Assembly (NCBI RefSeq): GCF_028994805.1
Contig: NZ_JAJQQP010000003.1
Coordinates: 343,145-407,144 of the forward strand
DNA length: 64,000 nt
DNA from: Promicromonospora iranensis
Lineage (GTDB): Bacteria; Actinomycetota; Actinomycetes; Actinomycetales; Cellulomonadaceae
Direction: 5' to 3'
Made by a program: the position numbers and the translations under genes. Under the pieces are notes generated by a model. It did no database searches and was not told the DNA's origin. It was given only the letters and a program-made list of their open reading frames with translations. Of this stretch, positions 37,750-46,085 are shown one piece after another. Numbering within the stretch: the stretch's first letter is position 1; each line of letters opens with the position of its first letter.

Positions 37750-38978
37750 CCCAGATCCATCCCCCCGCCCGCCTGCTGATGGGCCCCGGCCCGATCGACG
37801 CCGACCCGCGCGTCCTGCGCGCCATGGCCGCACCCCTGGTGGGCCAGTTCGACCCGTTCATGACCGACACGATGACCGAGGCCATGGGCCTGTGGCGCAC
37901 GGTCTGGGACACCGCCAACGAGCAGACCTTCCTCGTGGACGGCACCGCACGCGCCGGCATCGAGGCAGCCCTCGTGTCCCTGCTGGAGCCGGGGGACCGG
38001 GTGCTGGTCCCGGTGTTCGGCAGGTTCGGGCACCTGCTCGCGGAGATCTGCGGCCGCGCCGGCGCCGAGGTGCACACGATCGAGACGGAGTGGGGCACGG
38101 TCTTCGACCCGGGCCAGGTCGAGGACGCCGTGCGCCGCGTCCGGCCGCGCGTCGTCGCCGTCGTGCACGGGGACACCTCCACGACCATGGCCCAGCCGCT
38201 CGCCGAGCTGGGCCGGATCGCGCACGAGCACGACGCCCTGCTGTACGTCGACGCCACCGCCACGCTCGGCGGCAATGCGTTCCACACCGACGAGTGGGGC
38301 ATCGACGCCGCGACGGCCGGGCTGCAGAAGTGCCTGGGCGGCCCGTCGGGCAGCGCGCCCGTCACGCTCTCGCCCGCGGCCGTGGCGGCGATCGACCGCC
38401 GCAAGCAGGTCGAGGCCGGCTTGCGTACTGCCGACGACGTCGCGCCGCGGGGCGCGCCGATCGTCTCCAACTACCTCGACCTCGCGCAGATCATGGAGTA
38501 CTGGGGACCGCGCCGTCTCAACCACCACACCGAGGCCACGTCCATGCTCTACGCGGCCCGCGAGTGCGCTCGGCTGCTGACAGCCGAGGGCGTGGGCACG
38601 GCAGTCGCCCGGCACGTCCGCCACGGCGCCGCCATGCTGGCCGGGGTGCGTGGACTCGGCCTGGAGGTCTACGGCGACGTCGGCCACAAGATGCACAACG
38701 TGGTCGCCGTACGTATCCCCGACCGTGTCGACGGGGACGCCGTCCGCGGCGCGCTCCTGGAGGACTTCGGCATCGAGATCGGTACGTCCTTCGGGCCGCT
38801 GCACGGCGTGGTCTGGCGGATCGGGACCATGGGCTTCAACGCCCGCCGGGACGCCGTGCTCACCACACTGGCCGCCCTGGAGCACGAGCTGCGCCGGGCG
38901 GGCCACCCGACCGAGCCGGGCAGCGGAGTGTCGGCTGCCCTCGCCTCGTACGAGGCGAACCGGGACGTCGGACCGTGA
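37746..38978 (+). CDS. pucG: (S)-ureidoglycine-glyoxylate aminotransferase
   Basis: Class V PLP aminotransferase of 410 residues. The opening LLMGPGPIDADPRVL and the PLP Lys in AGLQKCLGGPSG are typical of the alanine-glyoxylate/PucG group, and SNYLDLAQIMEYW carries the Asn-Tyr pair found in PucG enzymes. It transaminates ureidoglycine with glyoxylate, giving oxalurate and glycine. Placement between allantoinase and allantoate amidohydrolase supports this over alanine-glyoxylate transaminase. Confidence 0.88.
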   Translation: MTQIHPPARLLMGPGPIDADPRVLRAMAAPLVGQFDPFMTDTMTEAMGLWRTVWDTANEQTFLVDGTARAGIEAALVSLLEPGDRVLVPVFGRFGHLLAEICGRAGAEVHTIETEWGTVFDPGQVEDAVRRVRPRVVAVVHGDTSTTMAQPLAELGRIAHEHDALLYVDATATLGGNAFHTDEWGIDAATAGLQKCLGGPSGSAPVTLSPAAVAAIDRRKQVEAGLRTADDVAPRGAPIVSNYLDLAQIMEYWGPRRLNHHTEATSMLYAARECARLLTAEGVGTAVARHVRHGAAMLAGVRGLGLEVYGDVGHKMHNVVAVRIPDRVDGDAVRGALLEDFGIEIGTSFGPLHGVVWRIGTMGFNARRDAVLTTLAALEHELRRAGHPTEPGSGVSAALASYEANRDVGP

Positions 38979-40237
38979 CCGTGATCGGGACCGCTGGGTG
39001 GGTGCTGGAGCGGTGCGACGACCTGACGCGGCACTCGTCCCGGTCCGACGCGCTCGAGCGCGTCTACCTGTCGCCCGAGCACTCCGCGGCCAATACCGCG
39101 GTCCGGGCCTGGATGCTCGACGCGGGCCTCGACACCGAGACCGACGCGGCCGGCAACATCTGGGGCCGCCGCGCGGCCGACGGCACCCCGCAGCAGCCCG
39201 GCACACCGGGCGAGCCGGCGCTCGTGCTCGGGTCGCACCTGGACACCGTGCCCGACGCCGGGCGGTACGACGGCATGCTCGGCGTGGTGCTCGCGATCGC
39301 CGTCGCGCACCGGCTGCGGGATGTCCCGCTGCCGTTCGCCCTGGAGGTCGTGGGGTTCTCCGACGAGGAGGGCACCCGGTTCGGCAAGGCGCTGCTGGGC
39401 AGCTGCGCGGCGTCGGGCCAGTGGGACCCGGCCTGGTGGGAGCAGACGGACGCCGAGGGCATCACCCTGCGCGAGGCGTTCGCCCGGTTCGGCCTCGCCC
39501 CGGAGCGGGTCGGCGACGCCGCCCGCCGCCCCGAGGAGCTCGTCGGCTACCTGGAGGCGCACATCGAGCAGGGGCCGGTGCTGGAGTCGGCGGACCTGCC
39601 GCTCGGCTACGTCACGACCATCGCGGGGGCCCGCCGGTTCGTGCTCACGATCACCGGCGAGGCCCGGCACGCGGGCGGCACCCCTTTCAGCCGGCGGCGG
39701 GACGCGCTGGTCGCCGCCGCGCACCTCGTCACCCGGATCGAGGACCTGGCCAGGGCGACCGACTGCCTCGCTACCGTCGGCGACCTCCGGGTGGAGCCCG
39801 GCGCCGTGAACGTGATCCCCGGCCGGGCCGAGCTCACGCTCGACCTGCGCGGCCGGACCGACACCGGGCGCGACGCGCTGTGGGAGCAGATCGCGGCGGT
39901 CGGGCACGCCATCGCGCGGGAACGGGGCGTGACGTTCGAGGCCGTCGAGACGCACCGGGCGCCGTCGACCGGCTGCGCCGAGCGGCTGCGGGCCGCGGTG
40001 GCGACGGGCATCACGGAGGCGACGGGAGCGCCGTCGGGATCCGTGCTCGGGCTGTGGAGCCCCGCCGGGCACGACGGCATGGCGATGGCCGCCGTGACCG
40101 ACGTCGGCATGCTGTTCGTGCGCTGCCGTGACGGGATCAGCCACCACCCCGACGAGCACGTGGACCCCGAGGACGTCGCCGTCGCGCTCGACGCGTTCAC
40201 GGCGGCGGTGCTGGCACGGGCAGAGGAGGCACGATGA
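38975..40237 (+). CDS. allC: Allantoate amidohydrolase
   Basis: M20-type metallohydrolase converting allantoate to (S)-ureidoglycine, CO2 and ammonia. About 420 residues: LGSHLDTVPDAGRYDG (His and bridging Asp), VGFSDEEGTRFG (catalytic Glu), HIEQGPVLES, and the lid domain with RFVLTITGEARHAGGTP. The GTG at 38975 overlaps the previous stop. N-carbamoyl-amino acid hydrolase and ureidoglycolate hydrolase are close relatives; context favours AllC. Confidence 0.9.
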   Translation: MTVIGTAGWVLERCDDLTRHSSRSDALERVYLSPEHSAANTAVRAWMLDAGLDTETDAAGNIWGRRAADGTPQQPGTPGEPALVLGSHLDTVPDAGRYDGMLGVVLAIAVAHRLRDVPLPFALEVVGFSDEEGTRFGKALLGSCAASGQWDPAWWEQTDAEGITLREAFARFGLAPERVGDAARRPEELVGYLEAHIEQGPVLESADLPLGYVTTIAGARRFVLTITGEARHAGGTPFSRRRDALVAAAHLVTRIEDLARATDCLATVGDLRVEPGAVNVIPGRAELTLDLRGRTDTGRDALWEQIAAVGHAIARERGVTFEAVETHRAPSTGCAERLRAAVATGITEATGAPSGSVLGLWSPAGHDGMAMAAVTDVGMLFVRCRDGISHHPDEHVDPEDVAVALDAFTAAVLARAEEAR

Positions 40238-41067
40238 AGAGGGCGGCCACCCCGCTCGAGGACCGGATCGCCGCCGGCTACGGCGACCTGTCACCGCAGG
40301 AGCGGCGGGCCGCCGACGCCCTGCTGGACCACCTCGGCGACCTCGGCACGTACCGCGCGACCGAGCTCGCCGCGCTCGCCGGTGTCTCGAAGGCGACGAT
40401 GAGCCGGCTGTTCCGCAAGCTCGGCTACGAGGACTTCGAAGGGCTGCGCGAGCACCTGCGCGTCCAGCGCGGGCGCGGGCTGCCGATAGCGGTCGACCCG
40501 TCGCCCGGCCTGCGCGAGCGGCTGGAGCAGGAGGTCAAGAACCTGGAGAAGGTCTACTCGGCACTCGACGAGACCCTGCTCGACGAGGTCGCCGAGGCGC
40601 TCGCCACGGCGCGCGACGTCGTGGTCGTCGGACGCCGGGGCTCGCTCGGGCCGGCCACCCAGCTGCGGCGCAACCTGATCCAGGTGCGTGGTCGCGTGCA
40701 CCTCGCGCCCGGCCCCGGCCAGTCGCTCGCCGACGACCTCGTGGGCCTCGGGCCCGAGGACGTCGTGGTGGTGGTCTCGATCCGCCGGCACGCGTTCCAG
40801 GTGGCCGCGATGGTCAAGTCCCTGCTGGCCGACGGCGTCCGCGTGCTCCTGCTCGCCGACTCCAGCCTGCGGCGCCTCGCCAGCGGCGTGACCTGGTGGA
40901 TCGAGTGCCCGATCGCCACCGAGGGCGCCTTCGACTCGATGGTGGCGCCCGTCAGCGTGGTCGCGATCCTGTCCGACCGGGTGCACGAGGTGCTCGACGG
41001 CGCGGCCGACCGCGTCGAGGCGATCGACGCCCGGTACGCACTGCTGCGCGAGATCGACGAGAGGTGA
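40234..41067 (+). CDS. MurR/RpiR-family regulator with SIS domain
   Basis: 277 residues. N-terminal HTH_6 domain (LSPQERRAADALLDHLGDLGTYRATELAALAGVSKATMSRLFRKLGYEDFEGLRE), then a SIS domain (about 115-245) with VVVGRRGS and VVVSIRRHAFQ. SIS domains bind sugar phosphates or related ligands; here a purine ureide could be the effector (inference). Embedded in and coupled to the purine operon by ATGA overlap, it is the likely regulator. Confidence 0.9.
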   Translation: MKRAATPLEDRIAAGYGDLSPQERRAADALLDHLGDLGTYRATELAALAGVSKATMSRLFRKLGYEDFEGLREHLRVQRGRGLPIAVDPSPGLRERLEQEVKNLEKVYSALDETLLDEVAEALATARDVVVVGRRGSLGPATQLRRNLIQVRGRVHLAPGPGQSLADDLVGLGPEDVVVVVSIRRHAFQVAAMVKSLLADGVRVLLLADSSLRRLASGVTWWIECPIATEGAFDSMVAPVSVVAILSDRVHEVLDGAADRVEAIDARYALLREIDER

Positions 41068-41077
41068 CCGGCGCCCC

Positions 41078-41911
41078 ATGGACCTCGACATCGACACCGT
41101 CCGGACGGCGCGGACCCGGGCCGACTGCACGCTGCGGCCCGGCGAGGTGTTCCTGGGCGGGGGGACGTTCCTGTACTCCGAACCGGTGCCCGCCGGGGTG
41201 ACCGGCCTGGTGGACCTCACCGGGATGGGGTGGGAGCCGTGGTCGGTGGACGGTTCAGGGCTGCGGGTCGCCGGGACGTGCACGCTGGAGGAGCTCGTGT
41301 CCGGGCCGGGCGTGCTGGGTGCGGACGCGAGCGGGCCGTATCGCGCGCTCGGCATCGTCGGGCAGTGCGTGTCGGCGCTGACGCTGTCGGCGAAGGTTGC
41401 CCGGACGGCGACCGTGGGCGGGAACCTGGCGCTCGGGCTGCCTGTCGGCTCGATGATCGGGCTGTTCGCGGCGCTCTCTGCCCGGGCGGTCATCTGGACG
41501 CCCGACGGCGGGTCGCGGGAGGTCGCGGTGTCCGACCTGGTCACCCGCGCGGGCGTCGTCGAGCTGGCGCCGGGGGAGGTGATCCGCGAGACACGAGTGA
41601 CCGCCGCCGTGCTCGGGCAGCGCACCGCGTTCCGGCGGGTGTCGCTGACCCCGACCGGCCGTACGGCGGCGATGGTGACCGGGCGTCGGAGGGGTGACGG
41701 CGTGGCGCTGGTGCTGACGGCCTCGGTGCCGGCGCCGCATGTGCTCCTGGTCAGGGCGAACGATCACGACGGGCTCGACCGGCGTCTCCGGTGGATCACC
41801 GGTCTTGGCGACGGTACCTGGTACGAGGACCCGCACGGGAGCCGCGAGTGGCGCGCCGCGATGACACGACGGCTCGCGCACGAGGCGCTCGACGAGCTGG
41901 GCGGCGCATGA
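41078..41911 (+). CDS. xdhB: Xanthine dehydrogenase FAD-binding subunit
   Basis: 277 residues, CO dehydrogenase flavoprotein type: GGGTFLYSEPVP near residue 26, ATVGGNLALGLPVGS for FAD binding (about 109-123) and a C-terminal domain. Ten bases after the regulator, with ATGA overlap into the fused FeS/Mo gene. It passes electrons from the FeS clusters to NAD or another acceptor. Confidence 0.9.
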   Translation: MDLDIDTVRTARTRADCTLRPGEVFLGGGTFLYSEPVPAGVTGLVDLTGMGWEPWSVDGSGLRVAGTCTLEELVSGPGVLGADASGPYRALGIVGQCVSALTLSAKVARTATVGGNLALGLPVGSMIGLFAALSARAVIWTPDGGSREVAVSDLVTRAGVVELAPGEVIRETRVTAAVLGQRTAFRRVSLTPTGRTAAMVTGRRRGDGVALVLTASVPAPHVLLVRANDHDGLDRRLRWITGLGDGTWYEDPHGSREWRAAMTRRLAHEALDELGGA

Positions 41912-44625
41912 GGATCGACGGCACCGAGACCACGGCGGAGCCGCGCCCCGGCCAGTGCCTCCGCACGTACCTGCGCGAGCAGGGCGCCACGGCGGTGAAG
42001 AAGGGCTGCGACGCGGGCGACTGCGGCGCGTGCACGGTGCTGCTCGACGGCGCGCCCGTGCCGTCGTGCCTGATCCCGGCGCACCGCGTGGCCGGCGCCG
42101 AGGTGGTCACGGCTGCGGGCCTGGCCCGGTTCGGCCCTGGTGGCGACCCCGATGCCGAACCGGGAGCCCTGCACCCGGTGCAGCGCGCGTTCGTCGAGGC
42201 CGCGGGGTTCCAGTGCGGTTTCTGCACGGCGGGCCTGGTCTGCACGGTCGCCGGCACGCCCCCACCGCTGGTCGACCTCAAGGGCAACCTCTGCCGGTGC
42301 ACCGGGTACCGGTCGATCCGGGACGCCCTCGCCGGTCGCGTGAACACCGAGGTCGCGGAGCCGGGCCAGGCGTTCGGCCGTGCCGTCGTCGCGCCGGCCG
42401 CCGCCCGGGTGGTGAGCGGCCGCGAGGCATACACGCTGGACGAGCCCGCCCCGCCCGGCCTGCTGCACGTCGCGGTGCTCGGCAGCCCGCACCCGCACGC
42501 CCGGATCACCCGCATCGACCCGGCGGCGGCCCGCGCCGCGCCCGGCGTGCACCTCGTGCTCACCCACCACGACGTCCCCGACACCCTCTACTCGACCGCC
42601 CGGCACGAGAACCGACTCGACGACCCCGACGACACCCGCATCCTCGACCCCGTCCTGCGGTTCGTGGGCCAGCGGGTGGCCGTCGCCGTCGCCGAGACAC
42701 CACGGCAGGCCCGCGCGGCGCTCGCGCTCGTGGACGTCGAGTACGAGACGCTGCCCGCCGTCTTCGACCCGGAGGCCGCCCGGCAGCCGGGTGCGCCCCT
42801 GGTCCACCCCGGCAGGACGCCGGACGAGCACCGCGTCGCGGAGGCGAGCCGGAACGTCGTCGCGCAGCTGCACGAGGAGTACGCGGAGCCCGGGCACGAC
42901 GGCGTCGCAGCGGCCCTCGCCGCGTCGGCCGCCACCGTGGAGGGCACCTGGACCACCGACCGCGTGAACCACGTGGCCCTGGAGACGCACGGCGCCCGGG
43001 CCTGGCTCACGCCCGGTCCTGCGGCGGGGACAGGGCAGCCCGTCCTGCACGTGCGCACCTCCACGCAGGTGCCGTTCCTCGTGCGGGACGAGCTGGCCCG
43101 GCTGCTGGACCTCCCCGAGGAGCGGGTACGCGTGGTGGCGGGCCGTGTCGGCGGTGGGTTCGGCGGCAAGCAGGAGCTGCTCGTCGAGGACGTCGTGGCG
43201 CTCGCGGCCCTGCGCACCGGTAGGCCGGTGCAGTGGGAGCTCAGCCGTGAGCAGCAGTTCACCCTGGTGCCGTGCCGGCACCCGATGCGGATCGGCGTCC
43301 GCGCGGGCGCCGACGCCGACGGACACCTGACGGCGCTCGCCATCGACGTCCTGGCCGACACCGGCGCCTACGGCAACCACGCGCCCGGCGTGCTGTTCCA
43401 CGGCGTGCACGAGTCCATGGCCGTGTACCGCGCCCCGAACAAGCGCGTGGACGCCGAGTCGGTCTACACCAACAACGTGCCGTCCGGAGCGTTCCGCGGG
43501 TACGGGCTGGGACAGGTGCAGTTCGCCATCGAGGGCGCCATCGACGAGCTGGCCGCGCGGCTCGGCATCGACCCCGTGGAGATGCGGCGGCGGAACGTCA
43601 TCCGGCCGGGCGACCCGTTCGTCGTCGGGCGGCCCGTGGACGGGGACCTGGAGTACGGGTCCTACGGGCTGGACCAGTGCCTCGACCTGGTCGAGAAGGC
43701 GTTGGCCCGGGGGCCGTCGCCGGCCGAGACCGGACTGAGCGGGGAGTGGTCGGTCGGCCGCGGCGTAGCGCTCGCGATGATCGCGACCATCCCGCCGCGC
43801 GGGCACTTCACGCACGCCCGGATCACGCTGGGAGCCGACGGCGACTTCGTGGTCGACGTCGGCACCGCCGAGTTCGGCAACGGCACCACCACTGTCCACG
43901 CGCAGATCGCGGCCACGGAGCTCGGCGTGCCCGTCGACCGGGTGCGGGTACGCCCGTCGGACACGGCCACCGCCGGCTACGACACGGGCGCCTTCGGCTC
44001 GGCGGGCTCGGTGGTGGCAGGCCTGGCGGTCGGCCGAGCGGCGTCGGCCCTCAAGACCGAACTGGATTCGTTGAGTGCTGGGTATTTGTCGGGTCGAACC
44101 GATACGACCGCGCAAATACCCAGCACTCAGCTGGCCGGGGTGGGGGCCGAGGCTAGCCATGACGGGTCGCCGCGGTCTGTCGCGTTCAACGTGCACGGGT
44201 TTCGGGTCGCCGTGCATCGTGGGACCGGCGAGGTGCGGATCCTGCGGTCGGTGCACGCCGCGGACGCCGGAGTCGTGATCAACCCCGAGCAGCTGCGTGG
44301 GCAGATCGACGGCGGCGTGGCGCAGGCGCTCGGCTCCGCGATGACCGAGCGGATGGTGGTGCGTGACGGCGTCGTCGTGACGCGCACCCTGCGGCACTAC
44401 CGGGTGCCGCAGCTGTCCGACGTCCCGGTCACGGAGGTGCTGTTCGCCGACACCGTCGACCGGCTGGGCCCGCGCGGCGCGAAGTCGATGAGCGAGGCTC
44501 CGTACAACCCGGTGGCCCCGGCGCTGGCGAACGCGATCGCGGACGCCACGGGGGTGCGTCCTCGCGACCTGCCGATCCAGCGGGACCGCCTGTGGGAGCT
44601 GCTGGCAGCGGCGTCGGGCAGATGA
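41908..44625 (+). CDS. Fused 2Fe-2S/molybdopterin xanthine dehydrogenase
   Basis: 905 residues joining the iron-sulfur subunit (1-150) and the molybdopterin subunit. Cluster I ligands Cys34, Cys39, Cys42 and Cys54 (GCDAGDCGAC, PSC); cluster II in GFQCGFCTAG and NLCRCTGYR. The Mo part has AETHGARAWL-type substrate segments, GRVGGGFGGKQE, PSGAFRGYG and a C-terminal GAKSMSEAPYNPVAPA with the catalytic Glu. Residues about 720-742 (LSAGYLSGRTDTTAQIPS) are encoded by a palindromic DNA repeat inserted in frame in a region before FNVHGFRVAVHR. With xdhB it would oxidise hypoxanthine and xanthine to urate. The FeS-Mo fusion without FAD is unusual. Confidence 0.9.
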   Translation: MRIDGTETTAEPRPGQCLRTYLREQGATAVKKGCDAGDCGACTVLLDGAPVPSCLIPAHRVAGAEVVTAAGLARFGPGGDPDAEPGALHPVQRAFVEAAGFQCGFCTAGLVCTVAGTPPPLVDLKGNLCRCTGYRSIRDALAGRVNTEVAEPGQAFGRAVVAPAAARVVSGREAYTLDEPAPPGLLHVAVLGSPHPHARITRIDPAAARAAPGVHLVLTHHDVPDTLYSTARHENRLDDPDDTRILDPVLRFVGQRVAVAVAETPRQARAALALVDVEYETLPAVFDPEAARQPGAPLVHPGRTPDEHRVAEASRNVVAQLHEEYAEPGHDGVAAALAASAATVEGTWTTDRVNHVALETHGARAWLTPGPAAGTGQPVLHVRTSTQVPFLVRDELARLLDLPEERVRVVAGRVGGGFGGKQELLVEDVVALAALRTGRPVQWELSREQQFTLVPCRHPMRIGVRAGADADGHLTALAIDVLADTGAYGNHAPGVLFHGVHESMAVYRAPNKRVDAESVYTNNVPSGAFRGYGLGQVQFAIEGAIDELAARLGIDPVEMRRRNVIRPGDPFVVGRPVDGDLEYGSYGLDQCLDLVEKALARGPSPAETGLSGEWSVGRGVALAMIATIPPRGHFTHARITLGADGDFVVDVGTAEFGNGTTTVHAQIAATELGVPVDRVRVRPSDTATAGYDTGAFGSAGSVVAGLAVGRAASALKTELDSLSAGYLSGRTDTTAQIPSTQLAGVGAEASHDGSPRSVAFNVHGFRVAVHRGTGEVRILRSVHAADAGVVINPEQLRGQIDGGVAQALGSAMTERMVVRDGVVVTRTLRHYRVPQLSDVPVTEVLFADTVDRLGPRGAKSMSEAPYNPVAPALANAIADATGVRPRDLPIQRDRLWELLAAASGR
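44071..44129. repeat. 59-bp palindromic repeat, TTGAGTGCTGG family, intragenic copy
   Basis: 17-bp perfect arms TGAGTGCTGGGTATTTG (44072-44088) and CAAATACCCAGCACTCA (44113-44129), loop containing GAACCGATACG. It matches the element at 24381-24439 in arms, loop core and size. It lies wholly in the dehydrogenase frame and adds no stop or frameshift. Confidence 0.88.
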
Positions 44626-44626
44626 T

Positions 44627-44682
44627 CGGCACTCCGTCAGGTGGTCGGCAGCTCGGAATGCCGACCACCTGACGGAATGCCG
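44627..44682. terminator. Long hairpin after the xanthine dehydrogenase gene
   Basis: 24-bp arms at 44627-44650 and 44659-44682 with one G-T type mismatch and an 8-base loop; the core is CCGTCAGGTGGTCGGCA. It begins two bases after the stop. It could be a terminator or a third palindromic repeat type. Confidence 0.75.
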
Positions 44683-44779
44683 ACCGCGCTCCCGGCTCGC
44701 TCGGGGTTTTGGAACGAGTGTTTCGTGCGGGTGACCTGCTGGGAACGCAATTGAAATCCGGTGGTGCGAGCATCGAGGA

Positions 44780-45298
44780 GTGATCAGCCCCAGCGAGCAG
44801 CCCGGCACCCGGCTCGGGCCCTCTGCCGGCCCCGACGACGAGGCGTGGCTCGTCCGCGCCGTCGAGGTCGCCACCCAGAACGTGGCCGACGGCGGTGGCC
44901 CCTTCGGGGCCGTCGTCGTGCGCGCCGGTGTCGAGGTGGCGGCAGCCGGGAACCGGGTGACCCGCGACCTGGACCCCACGGCGCACGCCGAGGTGGTGGC
45001 GATCCGGACCGCGTGCCAGGCCCTGAGCACGTTCTCGCTGGCCGGCGCTACGCTCTACGCGTCGTGCGAGCCCTGCCCGCTGTGCCTGTCGGCGGCGCTG
45101 TGGGCCCGGGTGGACCGTGTCGTCTTCGCCGCGGACCGGCACGACGCGGAGCGGGCCGGCTTCGACGACCGCGAGTTCTACGAGCTCCTCGCGCGGGACC
45201 GGTCGACGTGGCCCCACCCCGTCGTCGAGCAGCGGATCGCGCGGGCGGGGGAGCCGTTCGAGGCGTGGCAGGCGCACACCGAGCGCACCCCGTACTGA
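44780..45298 (+). CDS. Nucleoside/guanine deaminase (CDA fold)
   Basis: 172 residues with the zinc motif HAEVVAIR (His and Glu) and CEPCPLCLSA (two Cys), and GGGPFGAVVVR before it. This is the cytidine-deaminase-like guanine deaminase type. Guanine to xanthine would feed the adjacent dehydrogenase. tRNA adenosine deaminase is less likely given the context. The GTG at 44780 lies right behind GAGG, too close for a normal ribosome site; GAGCAT six bases upstream would allow a leaderless start. A GGAACGAGTGTTTC dyad (44711-44724) lies upstream. Confidence 0.85.
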   Translation: MISPSEQPGTRLGPSAGPDDEAWLVRAVEVATQNVADGGGPFGAVVVRAGVEVAAAGNRVTRDLDPTAHAEVVAIRTACQALSTFSLAGATLYASCEPCPLCLSAALWARVDRVVFAADRHDAERAGFDDREFYELLARDRSTWPHPVVEQRIARAGEPFEAWQAHTERTPY

Positions 45299-45331
45299 CC
45301 TGATCGTCCAGCACAGCCAGGAGAACCACAC

Positions 45332-45379
45332 ATGATGCCGTTCTGTCCCGCCCGCTGCGCCACCGGGGCGAAACGGTGA
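45332..45379 (+). CDS. 15-residue ORF coupled to the MobA-like gene
   Basis: MMPFCPARCATGAKR. It has a better ribosome site (CCAGGAG, 8 bases before ATG) than the gene that follows, and its TGA overlaps the next GTG (45376-45379). It may be a leader for translational coupling or the residue of a lost gene. No family match can be claimed. Confidence 0.4.
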   Translation: MMPFCPARCATGAKR

Positions 45380-45987
45380 GGGCGGTCGGGGTGGTGCTGG
45401 CAGGTGGGGCCGGGACCCGGTTCGGTATGCCCAAGGCGCTGGCCCGGGCCGACGACGGCACCCCGTGGCTCGACCTGGCCTGCCGGGCGCTGCTCGACGG
45501 CGGCTGCGCGGACGTCGTCGTGGTGCTCGGCGCGCGCGCCGACGAGGCTCGGGGGCTCGTCCCCGCTGGTGCCAGAGCCGTGGTCGCGGCCGACTGGGCG
45601 AGCGGGATCGCGGCGTCGCTGCGCGCCGGCCTCGCGGCGGTCGGGGAGACGGGGGCCGACGCCGCCGTCGTCTCGCTCGTGGACCTGCCCGGCCTGCGGG
45701 CCGACGCCGTCCGCCGGGTGCTCGGTGTGTCCCAGGACCGCGGTGCGTCCCAGCAGCCGGACGCCGTCCGCCGGCTGCTCGGCCGCGCCGTCTACGACGG
45801 CATGCCCGGGCACCCCGTGCTGGTGGGGCGCGAGCACTGGCGGCCGCTGGCCGACGCGGTGCGGGGCGACACGGGCGCGGGTCCGTATCTGCGCGCGCAC
45901 GATGCCGTCGCCGTCGACTGCACCGACCTGGGCGGCGGGGACGACGTCGACCGGGCCGGTCCGGAGGCGCCGTCGGGCAGAAGGTAG
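45376..45987 (+). CDS. MobA/MocA-like molybdenum cofactor nucleotidyltransferase
   Basis: 203 residues with the NTP-transferase signature VVLAGGAGTRFGMPKALA, an ADWASGIAASLRAGL segment and VSLVDLPGL for metal binding, ending MPGHPVLVGREHW. MocA-type enzymes attach CMP to molybdopterin, the cofactor form used by xanthine dehydrogenases (MobA makes the GMP form). Next to xdh, the MocA role is favoured. Last gene of the purine island. Confidence 0.85.
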   Translation: MRAVGVVLAGGAGTRFGMPKALARADDGTPWLDLACRALLDGGCADVVVVLGARADEARGLVPAGARAVVAADWASGIAASLRAGLAAVGETGADAAVVSLVDLPGLRADAVRRVLGVSQDRGASQQPDAVRRLLGRAVYDGMPGHPVLVGREHWRPLADAVRGDTGAGPYLRAHDAVAVDCTDLGGGDDVDRAGPEAPSGRR

Positions 45988-46072
45988 GGCCTGACCTACT
46001 GGGCCCTCGGGGTCATCCCTGACCTTTCCCCAGTTCCGCCCGAATCGTGTCGCCGTGACCGGTCCGGCTACG

Positions 46073-46078
46073 TAGTCT
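46073..46078 (+). promoter_or_regulatory. -10 element for the reduced cydAB-like pair
   Basis: TAGTCT, seven bases, then GTG at 46086. Shows the stub gene still has its own leaderless-type start. Confidence 0.55.
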
Positions 46079-46085
46079 CGGGTGC

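Noticed and set aside
41764-45030. A 1088-codon open frame on the minus strand across the dehydrogenase genes
   Set aside because: It is the antisense shadow of the XDH and deaminase genes in 75% GC DNA; it has no ribosome site, low-complexity His/Arg/Gly content and no family motif, whereas the plus strand shows all cofactor motifs.
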